From Candidatus Desulfobacillus denitrificans (GTDB lineage: Bacteria > Pseudomonadota > Gammaproteobacteria > Burkholderiales > Rhodocyclaceae): a stretch of DNA of 64,000 nt. Both the position numbers and the translations under genes were made by a program. This document shows positions 34,897 to 42,977 of this stretch, in pieces. The stretch is taken from the NCBI GenBank assembly GCA_017347485.1, contig AP021857.1:2461390-2525389 (forward strand), in the 5' to 3' direction. Numbering within the stretch: position 1 is the first letter of the stretch; each line of letters begins with the position of its first letter. The notes under the pieces were generated by a model. It searched no databases. It was not told where the DNA came from and worked only from the letters and a program-made list of their open reading frames with translations.

Positions 34897-34915
34897 ACGA
34901 AAGGGGGTCGCCCCC
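34897..34915 (-). terminator. Weak hairpin after PEP-CTERM gene
   Basis: GGGGG-CGA-CCCCC on the minus strand followed by only TTT; a possible weak terminator of the gene ending at 34957. Confidence 0.35.
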
Positions 34916-34956
34916 TCCCGCGGCGGCAGGGCAAGCGGTGCGGCCAGGAACGGCGC

Positions 34957-35535
34957 TCAGGCTTTGCGGCGGGCAGCAACTCCGAGCAGGCCCATGCCGG
35001 CGAGCAGCAAGGCCCAGGTTTCGGGCTCGGGGACGGCGGAAACGGTGTAGGAATCGGTGGAGTCGAGACGCTCGAAACCGATGTGGAAAGCGTTTCCGGC
35101 GCTGACCAGGTTGGTCATGCTGGGCGTGTGGGGAGAAAAATATCCGGAAGAGCTGAACGCGGTCAGGGCCCAGGGCGCCGGAATCGGCGTCGCCGCGAAG
35201 GCCAGGTCGAAATTCCAGGCGTCGGCGCCGCTCGCGATGTTGCCGCCGTTCGGTTCTCCGGCGCGGGTGGCTTCGACCCAGCTGAAATTGACGCTGGCGT
35301 CGGCGACGTCGATGGTGAATTGCCATTGCTGGCCGAAGCCGTCCGTTGCGCTGCCGGTAAATTCCACCCCGGCGCCGACGATTGCGCTGGCGCTGGAAAA
35401 GGAAACGGCGGGCATGTCCAACAGGCTGTAGGACAGGGTCACCGTGTCTCCGTTGAAACCCGCCTGCGACGGCAACGGGGCGCACAGGGCGGCGGGGAAC
35501 AGGACGGCGGCGAGTCGGGCGAGTGCGCTTTTCAT
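34957..35535 (-). CDS. PEP-CTERM protein, 192 residues
   Basis: Exported: MKSALARLAAVLFPAALCAP with cleavage near LPSQA, a beta-rich body of unknown family (VTLSYSLLDMPAVSF, FDLAFAATPIPAPWALTAF) and the tail VPEPETWALLLAG, helix, ARRKA. ATG 35535 has GAGGAG upstream; the longer frame to 35595 lacks a site. It diverges from the PEP-CTERM operon at 35782, and both share one nearly perfect inverted repeat at 35601-35616. Confidence 0.85.
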   Translation of the reverse strand: MKSALARLAAVLFPAALCAPLPSQAGFNGDTVTLSYSLLDMPAVSFSSASAIVGAGVEFTGSATDGFGQQWQFTIDVADASVNFSWVEATRAGEPNGGNIASGADAWNFDLAFAATPIPAPWALTAFSSSGYFSPHTPSMTNLVSAGNAFHIGFERLDSTDSYTVSAVPEPETWALLLAGMGLLGVAARRKA

Positions 35536-35598
35536 GTTCTTCTCCTCGGGGGAGGCTTGCAGACGCTTCGAATCCTCCCCAAAAGCTCCGTGCAAGGC

Positions 35599-35645
35599 AA
35601 TAGTCCAATCAGACTATTGACGTTGCCATGGGCCGGGACGAGAAT
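35599..35645. promoter_or_regulatory. Shared operator between divergent PEP-CTERM genes
   Basis: CAATAGTCCAATCAGACTATTG (split: CAATAGTC, six bases, GACTATTG) spans 35598-35619 and is symmetrical, with the core TAGTCCAATCAGACTA at 35601-35616. Rightwards it is followed by TTGACG (35617-35622) and, after 17 bp, GAGAAT. Leftwards it is followed by TTGCCT (35595-35600), but no -10 is evident. It lies 66 bp from the leftward start codon and 166 bp from the rightward one. Confidence 0.6.
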
Positions 35646-35781
35646 CGGTTCGTCCCGGTTTATTCACTCGGAATGCAGCGCCCCTTCGGCAGCATCAGCA
35701 ATTCGGCGGCAGGGCACGCAGGCTCGATGCCACGCCAACAACGACGAAGCAACAACGAAGAAGACAAGGAGCGGATCCATC

Positions 35782-36648
35782 ATGATGAAGCAATTCCTCG
35801 GCAAGACCTTCGTCGCGGCCGCGGCCGCGCTCGTGCTGGGCGGCGCGCAGGCGTCCACCGTCACGATTTCCAACGGCACGCTGACCGCGCGCATCAACGA
35901 CGCCGGCACGTTCGCGGAGTACTTCAGCGATTACTCCGGCTCGCCGGCGGGTTCGCCCGGCTTGAGCTACGGCGGCGTCGAGTACATGAACTGGGGCACG
36001 CCGAGCTCCTGGTACTGGCTGCAGAGCGGCGCGGGCGATTCCATAGCGAATCTGGGCAGCAACCCCCTTGGCGCGACGACGTATCCGGCGGGCGCGAAGG
36101 CCGAGACCACCCTCGCCTTCGGCGGACTGACCTTCATGCAGACCGCAACGATCTCGGCGGCGAACATTCTGAGCGTCATGGTCAGCGTCACCAACACCAG
36201 CGGCAGGGACATGAGCGACGTGCGGTGGGGCGTGGGCTTCGACCCCGACCAGGGCATCCCCCTCGGCGGCGGCTATGAAACGACCAACACCATCCTCGGA
36301 CAGGGCGCGGGCGCCGCGGTGAGCGCGGCTTACGGCGGCCACAGCGTCACGCTGCGCAACACCACCGGCGCCTCGGCGTATTCGATTGCCGCCTTCATCA
36401 ATGCCGGCGATTGCTGCTCGCCGGTGGATCCGACGACGGCGCTCGGCGCCGGCCAGCTGGCCGGTTTCAGCAGCTTCAGCGACAGCTCGATCAGCCTCGC
36501 CTACAACCTCGGCACGCTGGCCCACGGCCAGACCGCGACGCTGGGCTACGAGTATGTCTTTGCCGTGCCCGAGCCGGAAACCTACGGCATGCTGCTCGCC
36601 GGCCTCGGCCTGATCGGCGCCATCGCGCGGCGCCGCCTGCGCGCCTGA
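35782..36648 (+). CDS. PEP-CTERM protein, 288 residues
   Basis: Exported: signal peptide to GGAQA (about residue 24), a body of beta-sandwich character (STVTISNGTLTARINDAGTF, LSVMVSVTNTSGRDMSDVRW) and the tail VPEPETYGMLLAG, helix, RRRLRA. AAGGAG precedes the ATG. The mid-region contains DCCSPVD. It is the first of three PEP-CTERM genes in a row, with only 24-45 bp between them, ended by the terminator at 37942. Confidence 0.85.
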   Translation: MMKQFLGKTFVAAAAALVLGGAQASTVTISNGTLTARINDAGTFAEYFSDYSGSPAGSPGLSYGGVEYMNWGTPSSWYWLQSGAGDSIANLGSNPLGATTYPAGAKAETTLAFGGLTFMQTATISAANILSVMVSVTNTSGRDMSDVRWGVGFDPDQGIPLGGGYETTNTILGQGAGAAVSAAYGGHSVTLRNTTGASAYSIAAFINAGDCCSPVDPTTALGAGQLAGFSSFSDSSISLAYNLGTLAHGQTATLGYEYVFAVPEPETYGMLLAGLGLIGAIARRRLRA

Positions 36649-36672
36649 GCGGCGGGCAAGGAAACCCTCGCC

Positions 36673-37308
36673 ATGAAACTCGTCACCTCCCTGCTGTTCT
36701 CGCTGTGCTTCCTCGTTTCCGGCGCGCGGGCGGAGAGCGTCACCGCCCGCGTGGTCGCCGATGACTTCTATTCGGTGTATGTCGGAAATGCTTCCGGCTC
36801 CTCGCTGACGCATGTCGGCGGCTCGGGTTCCACGCTTTGGTTTGGCCAGGGCGCGCCATTCGGATTCGCCGCCAATCCCGGCGACTACCTCTACGTCGCC
36901 GCCTGGGATTCGGCCGGCTACGGCCCCCCGCACATGTGGATCGGCGCGTTCGACATCGGCGGAACGATGCTCTACTCGAACACGAGCGACTGGGTGGCGA
37001 AATACGACGGTTCGCTGAAGGATCCCTCCACCGCCGCAGTGTCGGCGCTGGCGCAGTCGTCCGGCGCCTGGTCATCGATTCTGGCCAGCATGCCGAACGG
37101 TTCATCCCCCTACGGCTCACTGATCGGCGGCGCCCCGGCCAGCATGATCTGGCACGACAGTTTCGGCGGATCGAGCGCCAGCGAAGGCGGCTACGCCCTG
37201 TTCCGCAGCGCCGCGCCCGTGGTGGCCGTGCCCGAACCGGAAACCTGGGCGCTGATGCTGGCCGGCCTCGGCCTGCTCGGGGCGATGGGGCGGCGGCGCA
37301 GGGTCTGA
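36673..37308 (+). CDS. PEP-CTERM protein, 211 residues
   Basis: Exported: MKLVTSLLFSLCFLVSGARA, then a body with TARVVADDFYSVYVGNASGS and AAWDSAGYGPPHMWIGAFDI, resembling carbohydrate-binding or pilin-adhesin-like modules, and the tail VPEPETWALMLAG, helix, RRRRV. The last 84 bp are identical to those of the next gene, although the bodies differ. Middle gene of the three-gene operon. Confidence 0.85.
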   Translation: MKLVTSLLFSLCFLVSGARAESVTARVVADDFYSVYVGNASGSSLTHVGGSGSTLWFGQGAPFGFAANPGDYLYVAAWDSAGYGPPHMWIGAFDIGGTMLYSNTSDWVAKYDGSLKDPSTAAVSALAQSSGAWSSILASMPNGSSPYGSLIGGAPASMIWHDSFGGSSASEGGYALFRSAAPVVAVPEPETWALMLAGLGLLGAMGRRRRV

Positions 37309-37353
37309 TTCACGCCGGGCTTCATGCCTACCATTGCACCAAGATTTGCGACC

Positions 37354-37905
37354 ATGCCAAGAAAACTGAAATCCCTTCTCGCCGCGACCGTCGCCGCCGG
37401 GGCGCTCGCAGCCTTTCCGGCCCAGGCCCAGGTGATCAACCTCGACGCGCAGTCGACGACCACCGCCTCGCCGTATGCCATGGTGTTCGGCGCCGGCACC
37501 TACCAGGTGTTCGACGTCGGTCCGGGAGATGTTGCCGGCGCAACGTATGCGGCCTGGAATCCCTGGGGCGCGGGCGCGGGCGGGTGCGACACCAGCGGCG
37601 GCGGATGCGATTGGGGCTGGTACCGGCGCTGGTACATGGATTTCGGCACGGGCGAAGTGGGCAACAACGACGGTTTTTTCGCCAATGCGGCGCTGGCGCT
37701 GGCCAATGCGAAAACCGGCGATCCGCACTCCTTCACGCTGCTGGTGCCGACGACCGTCACGTTCTGGATCGCCGACTCCCCCTATTACGACAACTCCGGC
37801 GGCGTCTCGCTCAGCATCGCCGCCGTGCCCGAACCGGAAACCTGGGCGCTGATGCTGGCCGGCCTCGGCCTGCTCGGGGCGATGGGGCGGCGGCGCAGGG
37901 TCTGA
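37354..37905 (+). CDS. PEP-CTERM protein, 183 residues
   Basis: Exported: MPRKLKSLLAATVAAGALAA with cleavage near AQA, a Trp/Gly/Asp-rich body (YAAWNPWGAGAGGCDTSGGG, DWGWYRRWYMDFG) and the tail VPEPETWALMLAG, helix, RRRRV. ATG 37354 is preferred over 37324 as it gives a compact signal peptide. No family recognised. Its final 84 bp are a perfect copy of the end of the preceding gene. Confidence 0.83.
   Translation: MPRKLKSLLAATVAAGALAAFPAQAQVINLDAQSTTTASPYAMVFGAGTYQVFDVGPGDVAGATYAAWNPWGAGAGGCDTSGGGCDWGWYRRWYMDFGTGEVGNNDGFFANAALALANAKTGDPHSFTLLVPTTVTFWIADSPYYDNSGGVSLSIAAVPEPETWALMLAGLGLLGAMGRRRRV
37822..37905 (+). repeat. Perfect 84-bp copy of 37225-37308
   Basis: The stretch from the codons AVPEPETW to the stop is identical in sequence in both adjacent genes (37225-37308 and 37822-37905). 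Upstream of this the genes share no obvious similarity. Confidence 0.9.
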
Positions 37906-37941
37906 AACCCGTCTTGCCCCGGCGGACGCCGGGATGGATAC

Positions 37942-37968
37942 AATCGGCGCGATGCGCCGATTTTTTTT
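37942..37968 (+). terminator. Rho-independent terminator containing a start codon
   Basis: A perfect 9-bp stem (AATCGGCGC, 37942-37950, with 37954-37962), 3-base loop and an eight-base T run (37961-37968). It ends the three-gene PEP-CTERM operon. The ATG at 37952 of the next gene begins in the loop. Confidence 0.85.
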
Positions 37969-39178
37969 GCTGTTCCCCCTCCTGGCCGCGCTGGCCGCGC
38001 CCGCGCGGGCCGAACCGCGGATTCTGCTGCCGCGCACGGGGCTGACGGCCGGCGAGCTGGCGCTCGTCATCAACGAATCCGACCCGCTCTCGCGCGAGAT
38101 CGGCGCGTATTACGCGGCGGCGCGGCGCCTGCCGGCGGCGAACGTGATCCGCGTGCGCTTCGCGCCGGGGCGCGGCGCGCTCGCGCGCGAGGAATTCGAA
38201 CGGCTGCGCGAGGAGATTGTCGCGGCGACGCCCGAGCACGTGCAGGCCTACGCGCTGGCGTGGGCGCAGCCCTGGCGCGCCGGCTGCATGTCGCTCACTT
38301 CGGCGCTGGCCTTCGGCTTCGACGAGCGCTTCTGCTCGCAGCATTGCGGCGCCACGGCGCCAAGCCCGTATTTCAATTCGCCGAGCCTGTATCCGGCGCG
38401 GGACCTGGGCCTGCGCCCGGCGATGCTGCTGGCGGCGGAAGACTTCGCCGGAGCGAAGGCGCTGATCGATCGCGGCGTGGCGGCCGACGGCAGCCACCCG
38501 GCGGGTCGCGCCTATCTCCTGCACACGCCGGACAAGGCGCGCAGCGTGCGCGCGGCGACCTTCGCGCAGACGGCGCAGGAGCTGGCGGGGGTGTTCCCGA
38601 TCGAGGTGCTGGAGGCGTCCGACCTGCGCGATCGCCACGACGTGCTGTTCTATTTCACCGGCCTGGCGCAGGTCGGCGCGCTGGAGACGCTGACTTTCCT
38701 GCCGGGGGCGCTGGCCGATCACCTGACGTCGTTCGGCGGGCAGCTCACCGATTCGCGCCAGATGAGCAGCCTGCGCTGGCTGGAGGCGGGGGCGACGGCG
38801 AGCTACGGCACGGTGGTGGAGCCGTGCAACCATCCGCAGAAGTTTCCGCTGCCGGCGCTGGCGATGTTCTTCTACGCGGCGGGGGCGACGGCGATCGAGG
38901 CGTACTGGAAGAGCGTGGCCTGGCCGGGCGAAGGCGTGTTCGTCGGCGAGCCGCTGGCGCGGCCGTTCGCGCCGACGCTGCGCGCGCTGGGCGGCGGGCG
39001 CTATGTGCTGCGCCTGCATTCGCCGCGCGCGGGCCGGCTGCGGCTGGAGCGGGCGGATTCGCCGATGGGGCCGTTTCGCGTCGTCGGCGCCGGGCCGGCC
39101 GTCGTGCGCGGCGCCAACCTGGTGCGCTTCACCGTGCCGACGCAGCAGGCGGGCTACCTGCGCCTGAACTGGCCGTGA
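37952..39178 (+). CDS. TIGR03790-family exported protein
   Basis: A 408-residue protein with signal peptide (RRFFLLFPLLAALAAPARA), then LVINESDPLSREIGAYYAAARRLPAANV, YALAWAQPWRAGCMSLTSAL, and conserved FNSPSLYPA and CNHPQKFPLPALAMFFYA regions typical of the TIGR03790 family. The family is widespread in environmental bacteria, without known function. The ATG at 37952 lies inside a terminator hairpin; ATG 37934 is an in-frame alternative upstream of it. With either start, expression should depend on read-through or on translation across the hairpin. Confidence 0.75.
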   Translation: MRRFFLLFPLLAALAAPARAEPRILLPRTGLTAGELALVINESDPLSREIGAYYAAARRLPAANVIRVRFAPGRGALAREEFERLREEIVAATPEHVQAYALAWAQPWRAGCMSLTSALAFGFDERFCSQHCGATAPSPYFNSPSLYPARDLGLRPAMLLAAEDFAGAKALIDRGVAADGSHPAGRAYLLHTPDKARSVRAATFAQTAQELAGVFPIEVLEASDLRDRHDVLFYFTGLAQVGALETLTFLPGALADHLTSFGGQLTDSRQMSSLRWLEAGATASYGTVVEPCNHPQKFPLPALAMFFYAAGATAIEAYWKSVAWPGEGVFVGEPLARPFAPTLRALGGGRYVLRLHSPRAGRLRLERADSPMGPFRVVGAGPAVVRGANLVRFTVPTQQAGYLRLNWP

Positions 39179-39185
39179 GGCGGCG

Positions 39186-39213
39186 CCGCGGCAGAATGCG
39201 CCGCGGATTTTTT
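39186..39213 (+). terminator. Rho-independent terminator
   Basis: A 7-bp GC stem (39186-39192 with 39200-39206), 7-base loop and a run of six T (39208-39213), 7 bp after the stop of the TIGR03790-type gene. Confidence 0.75.
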
Positions 39214-39244
39214 GAATCCCTCCGACAACGGCACATGGCTTCGA

Positions 39245-39409
39245 TACGCGTCACGGACGGTGCCGGCGCCGACCAATCCCCGCGGGCGCAGCAAGCGGAG
39301 GGTGGAGCAGGTGCTGCGCGATCCGGGCGCCTCCGGCTGGCGCGTGACGCTGCTGCGTTACTTCCACCCGGTCGGCGCGCGAGCGCGGGCTGATCGGCGA
39401 GGCTCCTCC
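39245..39409 (+). pseudogene. UDP-glucose 4-epimerase (galE) remnant
   Basis: The frame reads TNPRGRSKRRVEQVLRDPGA, then GWRVTLLRYFHPVGA, equivalent to the GalE segment around the catalytic YxxxK (here RGRSK in place of YGRSK or YGKTK) and LRYFNPVGA. One base out of frame it continues GLIGE, as in GalE, and stops at the AGTCAGTCCC-type repeat at 39410. The catalytic Tyr is lost, and both ends are missing. Confidence 0.65.
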
Positions 39410-39433
39410 GCCGTGCCGCGGAGACTGATTTTT
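39410..39433 (-). repeat. Dispersed AGTCAGTCCC repeat
   Basis: CCGTGCCGCGGAGACTGATT, continuing TTTG, differs at two bases from the left arm of the complete element at 47195. It joins the galE remnant to the 3' end of phoR; its CTCCGC-GGCACG-GCGGAG hairpin lies downstream of phoR. Confidence 0.7.
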
Positions 39434-39447
39434 GCGCGGCCGGAACC

Positions 39448-40758
39448 TCAGTCGCGGCGCGCGCCGAGCGGACGCACGCGCCACTCCGGGAAGCTGGCCC
39501 CGAAGGTGCTGCCGACGCCGGGGACCGAGCCGATTTCCAGCGCCGCCTGGTGGCGCAGCAGGATGTGCTTGACGATGGCCAGGCCGAGGCCGGTGCCGCC
39601 GGAAGCGCGCGAGCGGCCGCGGTCGACGCGGTAGAAGCGCTCGGCCAGGCGCGGCAGGTGTTCTTCGGGGATGCCGATGCCGCTGTCCTCGACGCTGAAG
39701 ACGCCCTTGCCGTCGCGCAGGTTCCAGCGCAGCACGATGCGCCCGCCCGCCGGGGTGTAGCGCACGGCGTTGCTGACGAGGTTGGAGAAGGCGCTGCGCA
39801 GCTCCTCGCGGCTGCCCTTGAGGAAGGTCGGCTCCACCTCGCAGGTGATCGAGTGGCGGCCGCCGGAGAGGCGCCGCCCCTCGGCCGAGACGTCGTAGAT
39901 GAGATCGCGCACGTCGAAGGTCTCCTCGGCCGGCGGCTGCGCCTGGTCCTCCAGCTTCGACAGGGTGAGCAGGTCGTCCACCAGGCGCAGCATGCGGCCG
40001 GCCTGCTCGTTGACCATGTCCATCTGTGGCTTCCACTCGGCGGGGTCCGGGTTCGGATCGTCGTGCATGTGCTCGATGAAGCCGGAGATCACCGTCAGCG
40101 GCGTGCGCAGCTCATGGGACACGTTGGCGACGAAGTCGCGGCGCATCGTCTCGGCGCGCTCGATCTGCGAGACGTCGGAGCTGATCAGGAGCTTGCGGTC
40201 GCGGCCGAAGCGGATCGCCTCGATGGAATACACCTTGCCCTTCCTGTCCTGCGGCCGGAAGGTCAGCGCCTCGCCCTCCCGGGCACCGGCGAGGAAGTCG
40301 GCGAAGCCGGACAGGCGGACCAGGTTGCTCACCGGCAGGCCGGCATCGCGCTCGCCGCGCAGGCCGAGGTGCTGCTCGGCGACGCGGTTGCACCAGGCGA
40401 TGTGGTCGTCGGCGTCGAGGAACACCAGCCCGTCGGGCGAGGCCTCGGAGGCCTGGCTGAACACCTCGAGGTCGGCCTCGAGCCGCGCGCGCGCCTTGCG
40501 CTCCTCGCGCAGCAGGCGGTGGAGGTCGGCGAAGGCCTTGCCCCAGGCGCCGCCGGCATCGGGAATCTCGCGCTCGACCGGCGCCTTCAGCCAGCGCTGC
40601 AGGCGGGCGAGCTGGACGGTGTGCGCGAGCAGCATGATGAACAGCGCGGCGGCGGCGGCCGACAGGCCGGCGACGGCGCCGAAGGCGAGGCCGAAAGTCA
40701 GTCCCGCCAGGACGGCGGCAAGAAGGCGCAGCAGCAGGGCGGTCCAGACGGGGGGCAT
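39448..40758 (-). CDS. phoR: Phosphate regulon sensor kinase PhoR
   Basis: A 436-residue inner-membrane histidine kinase: two N-terminal helices, a linker, a PAS domain (ASEASPDGLVFLDADDHIAWCN), the H-box FVANVSHELRTPLTVISGF, the N-box AFSNLVSNAVRYTP and G-boxes DSGIGIPEEH and GGTGLGLAIVKH. It senses PstSCAB-PhoU status and phosphorylates PhoB. Here it is the last gene of a single leftward pst-pho operon, 1 bp after phoB. Confidence 0.95.
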   Translation of the reverse strand: MPPVWTALLLRLLAAVLAGLTFGLAFGAVAGLSAAAAALFIMLLAHTVQLARLQRWLKAPVEREIPDAGGAWGKAFADLHRLLREERKARARLEADLEVFSQASEASPDGLVFLDADDHIAWCNRVAEQHLGLRGERDAGLPVSNLVRLSGFADFLAGAREGEALTFRPQDRKGKVYSIEAIRFGRDRKLLISSDVSQIERAETMRRDFVANVSHELRTPLTVISGFIEHMHDDPNPDPAEWKPQMDMVNEQAGRMLRLVDDLLTLSKLEDQAQPPAEETFDVRDLIYDVSAEGRRLSGGRHSITCEVEPTFLKGSREELRSAFSNLVSNAVRYTPAGGRIVLRWNLRDGKGVFSVEDSGIGIPEEHLPRLAERFYRVDRGRSRASGGTGLGLAIVKHILLRHQAALEIGSVPGVGSTFGASFPEWRVRPLGARRD

Positions 40759-40759
40759 T

Positions 40760-41449
40760 TCACTCGCGCGGCACGGCCAGCTTGTAGCCGGCGCCGCGCA
40801 CGGTCTCGATCAGCTGCTCGCCCTGCGGGCCGAGCGCCTGGCGCAGGCGGCGGATGTGCACGTCGACCGTGCGCTCCTCGATGAAGACGTGGTCGCCCCA
40901 CACCTGGTCGAGCAGCTGGGCGCGGCTGAAGACGCGCCCCGGGTGCGCCATGAAGAAGCGCAGCAGCTTGAATTCGGCGGAGGCCAGCTCGACGGCGCGC
41001 CCGTCGAGCGTCACCTCGTAGGAGATCGGATCGAGGCTGAGCGGGCCGGCGACGAGCCTCATCTCGGCGGCGTGGGGCGCGCGCCGGCGCAGCACGGCCT
41101 GGATGCGCGCCACCAGCTCGCGCGGACTGAAGGGCTTGACCAGGTAGTCGTCGGCGCCGCTCTCCAGCCCGGCGACGCGGTCGGCCTCCTCGCCGCGCGC
41201 GGTGACCATGATGAGCGGCAGCTTCGCCGTGCGGCCTTCCGCGCGCAGCTTCTGCGCCAGTGCCAGGCCGGACAGCTTCGGCAGCATCCAGTCGATCAGC
41301 ACCGCGTCGGGGAGTTCCGCGCGCAGGGCAGCCTCGGCCGCCTCGGCGCTCTCCGCGGCGACCGGCTCGAGGCCGGCCTTCTGCAGCGTGAAGCGGATCA
41401 GCTCCTGGATGGCGGGATCGTCTTCTACAACCAGCACTCGGGTCGGCAT
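40760..41449 (-). CDS. phoB: Phosphate response regulator PhoB
   Basis: A 229-residue OmpR-type regulator. The receiver has VEDDPAIQEL, the phospho-acceptor Asp in PDAVLIDWMLP, and Lys in DDYLVKPFSP. The winged-helix domain ends VWGDHVFIEERTVDVHIRRL-type and RGAGYKLA. It binds Pho boxes; one lies before pstS. Confidence 0.95.
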   Translation of the reverse strand: MPTRVLVVEDDPAIQELIRFTLQKAGLEPVAAESAEAAEAALRAELPDAVLIDWMLPKLSGLALAQKLRAEGRTAKLPLIMVTARGEEADRVAGLESGADDYLVKPFSPRELVARIQAVLRRRAPHAAEMRLVAGPLSLDPISYEVTLDGRAVELASAEFKLLRFFMAHPGRVFSRAQLLDQVWGDHVFIEERTVDVHIRRLRQALGPQGEQLIETVRGAGYKLAVPRE

Positions 41450-41452
41450 GCC

Positions 41453-42169
41453 CTATTCTGCCCCATCCGGCTCGCCCTGTCCGTAACGACTGGCTTCCCG
41501 GGCGGTGTGGCGCACGTCGGTACCGTGCACGATGTAGATGATCTGCTCGGCGACGTTCTTGGCGTGGTCGCCGATGCGCTCGATGGCCTTGGCGATCCAG
41601 ACGATGTCGAGCGCCGTCGAGATGGTGCGCGGATCCTCCATCATGTAGGTAACGAGCTGGCGCACGATGCCGCGGAAGGCGTCGTCGAGGGTGGCGTCCT
41701 CGGCGATGATGCGCTCGGCTTCGGGGGCGTCGAGCCGCGCCAGGGCGTCGAGCACGCGGCGCAGCATGGCCACCGCCAGCTCGCCGGCGTGGCGCACGTC
41801 GGCCGCGCGCGGGATCTGCAGGCGGCCGCGCTCGTGGATCTGGCGCGCCATGCGGGCGATCTTCTCCGCCTCGTCGCCGGCGCGCTCGAGGTCGGTGACG
41901 ATCTTGCTCACCGCCATGACCAGGCGCAGGTCGCTCGCCGCCGGCTGGCGGCGGGCGATGAGGTGGACGCAGGCGTCGTCGATCTCGATCTCGCAGCCGT
42001 TGACGCGGCGGTCGTTCTCGCTCACCCGCAGCATCAGCTCGACGTTGCCGTTGGCGAGGCATTCGATGGCGGAATGGATCTGCGCCTCGACCAGGCCGCC
42101 CATCTGCAGCACACGCGAACGGATGGCCTCGAGGTCGGCGTCGTATTGCCGGGAAAGATGTTCGGTCAT
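41453..42169 (-). CDS. phoU: PhoU, phosphate-signalling regulator
   Basis: A 238-residue helical protein of two PhoU repeats, with the acidic metal-binding-type motifs around ERAGDEAEKIARMA and ERIGDHAKNVAEQIIY. It links PstB and PhoR and limits phosphate uptake. Length and start are standard. It lies 10 bp after pstB. Confidence 0.95.
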   Translation of the reverse strand: MTEHLSRQYDADLEAIRSRVLQMGGLVEAQIHSAIECLANGNVELMLRVSENDRRVNGCEIEIDDACVHLIARRQPAASDLRLVMAVSKIVTDLERAGDEAEKIARMARQIHERGRLQIPRAADVRHAGELAVAMLRRVLDALARLDAPEAERIIAEDATLDDAFRGIVRQLVTYMMEDPRTISTALDIVWIAKAIERIGDHAKNVAEQIIYIVHGTDVRHTAREASRYGQGEPDGAE

Positions 42170-42179
42170 CGTTTTCTCC

Positions 42180-42971
<792 letters not shown>

Positions 42972-42977
42972 GAAGGA

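Noticed and set aside
91..35645. Sigma-54 (RpoN) promoters before the PEP-CTERM genes, as reported in Zoogloea
   Set aside because: I looked for TGGCAC-N5-TTGC next to the operators and found none; the spacing fits sigma-70 elements instead.
33952..35781. Long plus-strand frame joined to the PEP-CTERM gene at 35782
   Set aside because: It runs antisense to the LuxR-type and PEP-CTERM genes. The real start at 35782 has a signal peptide and ribosome site.
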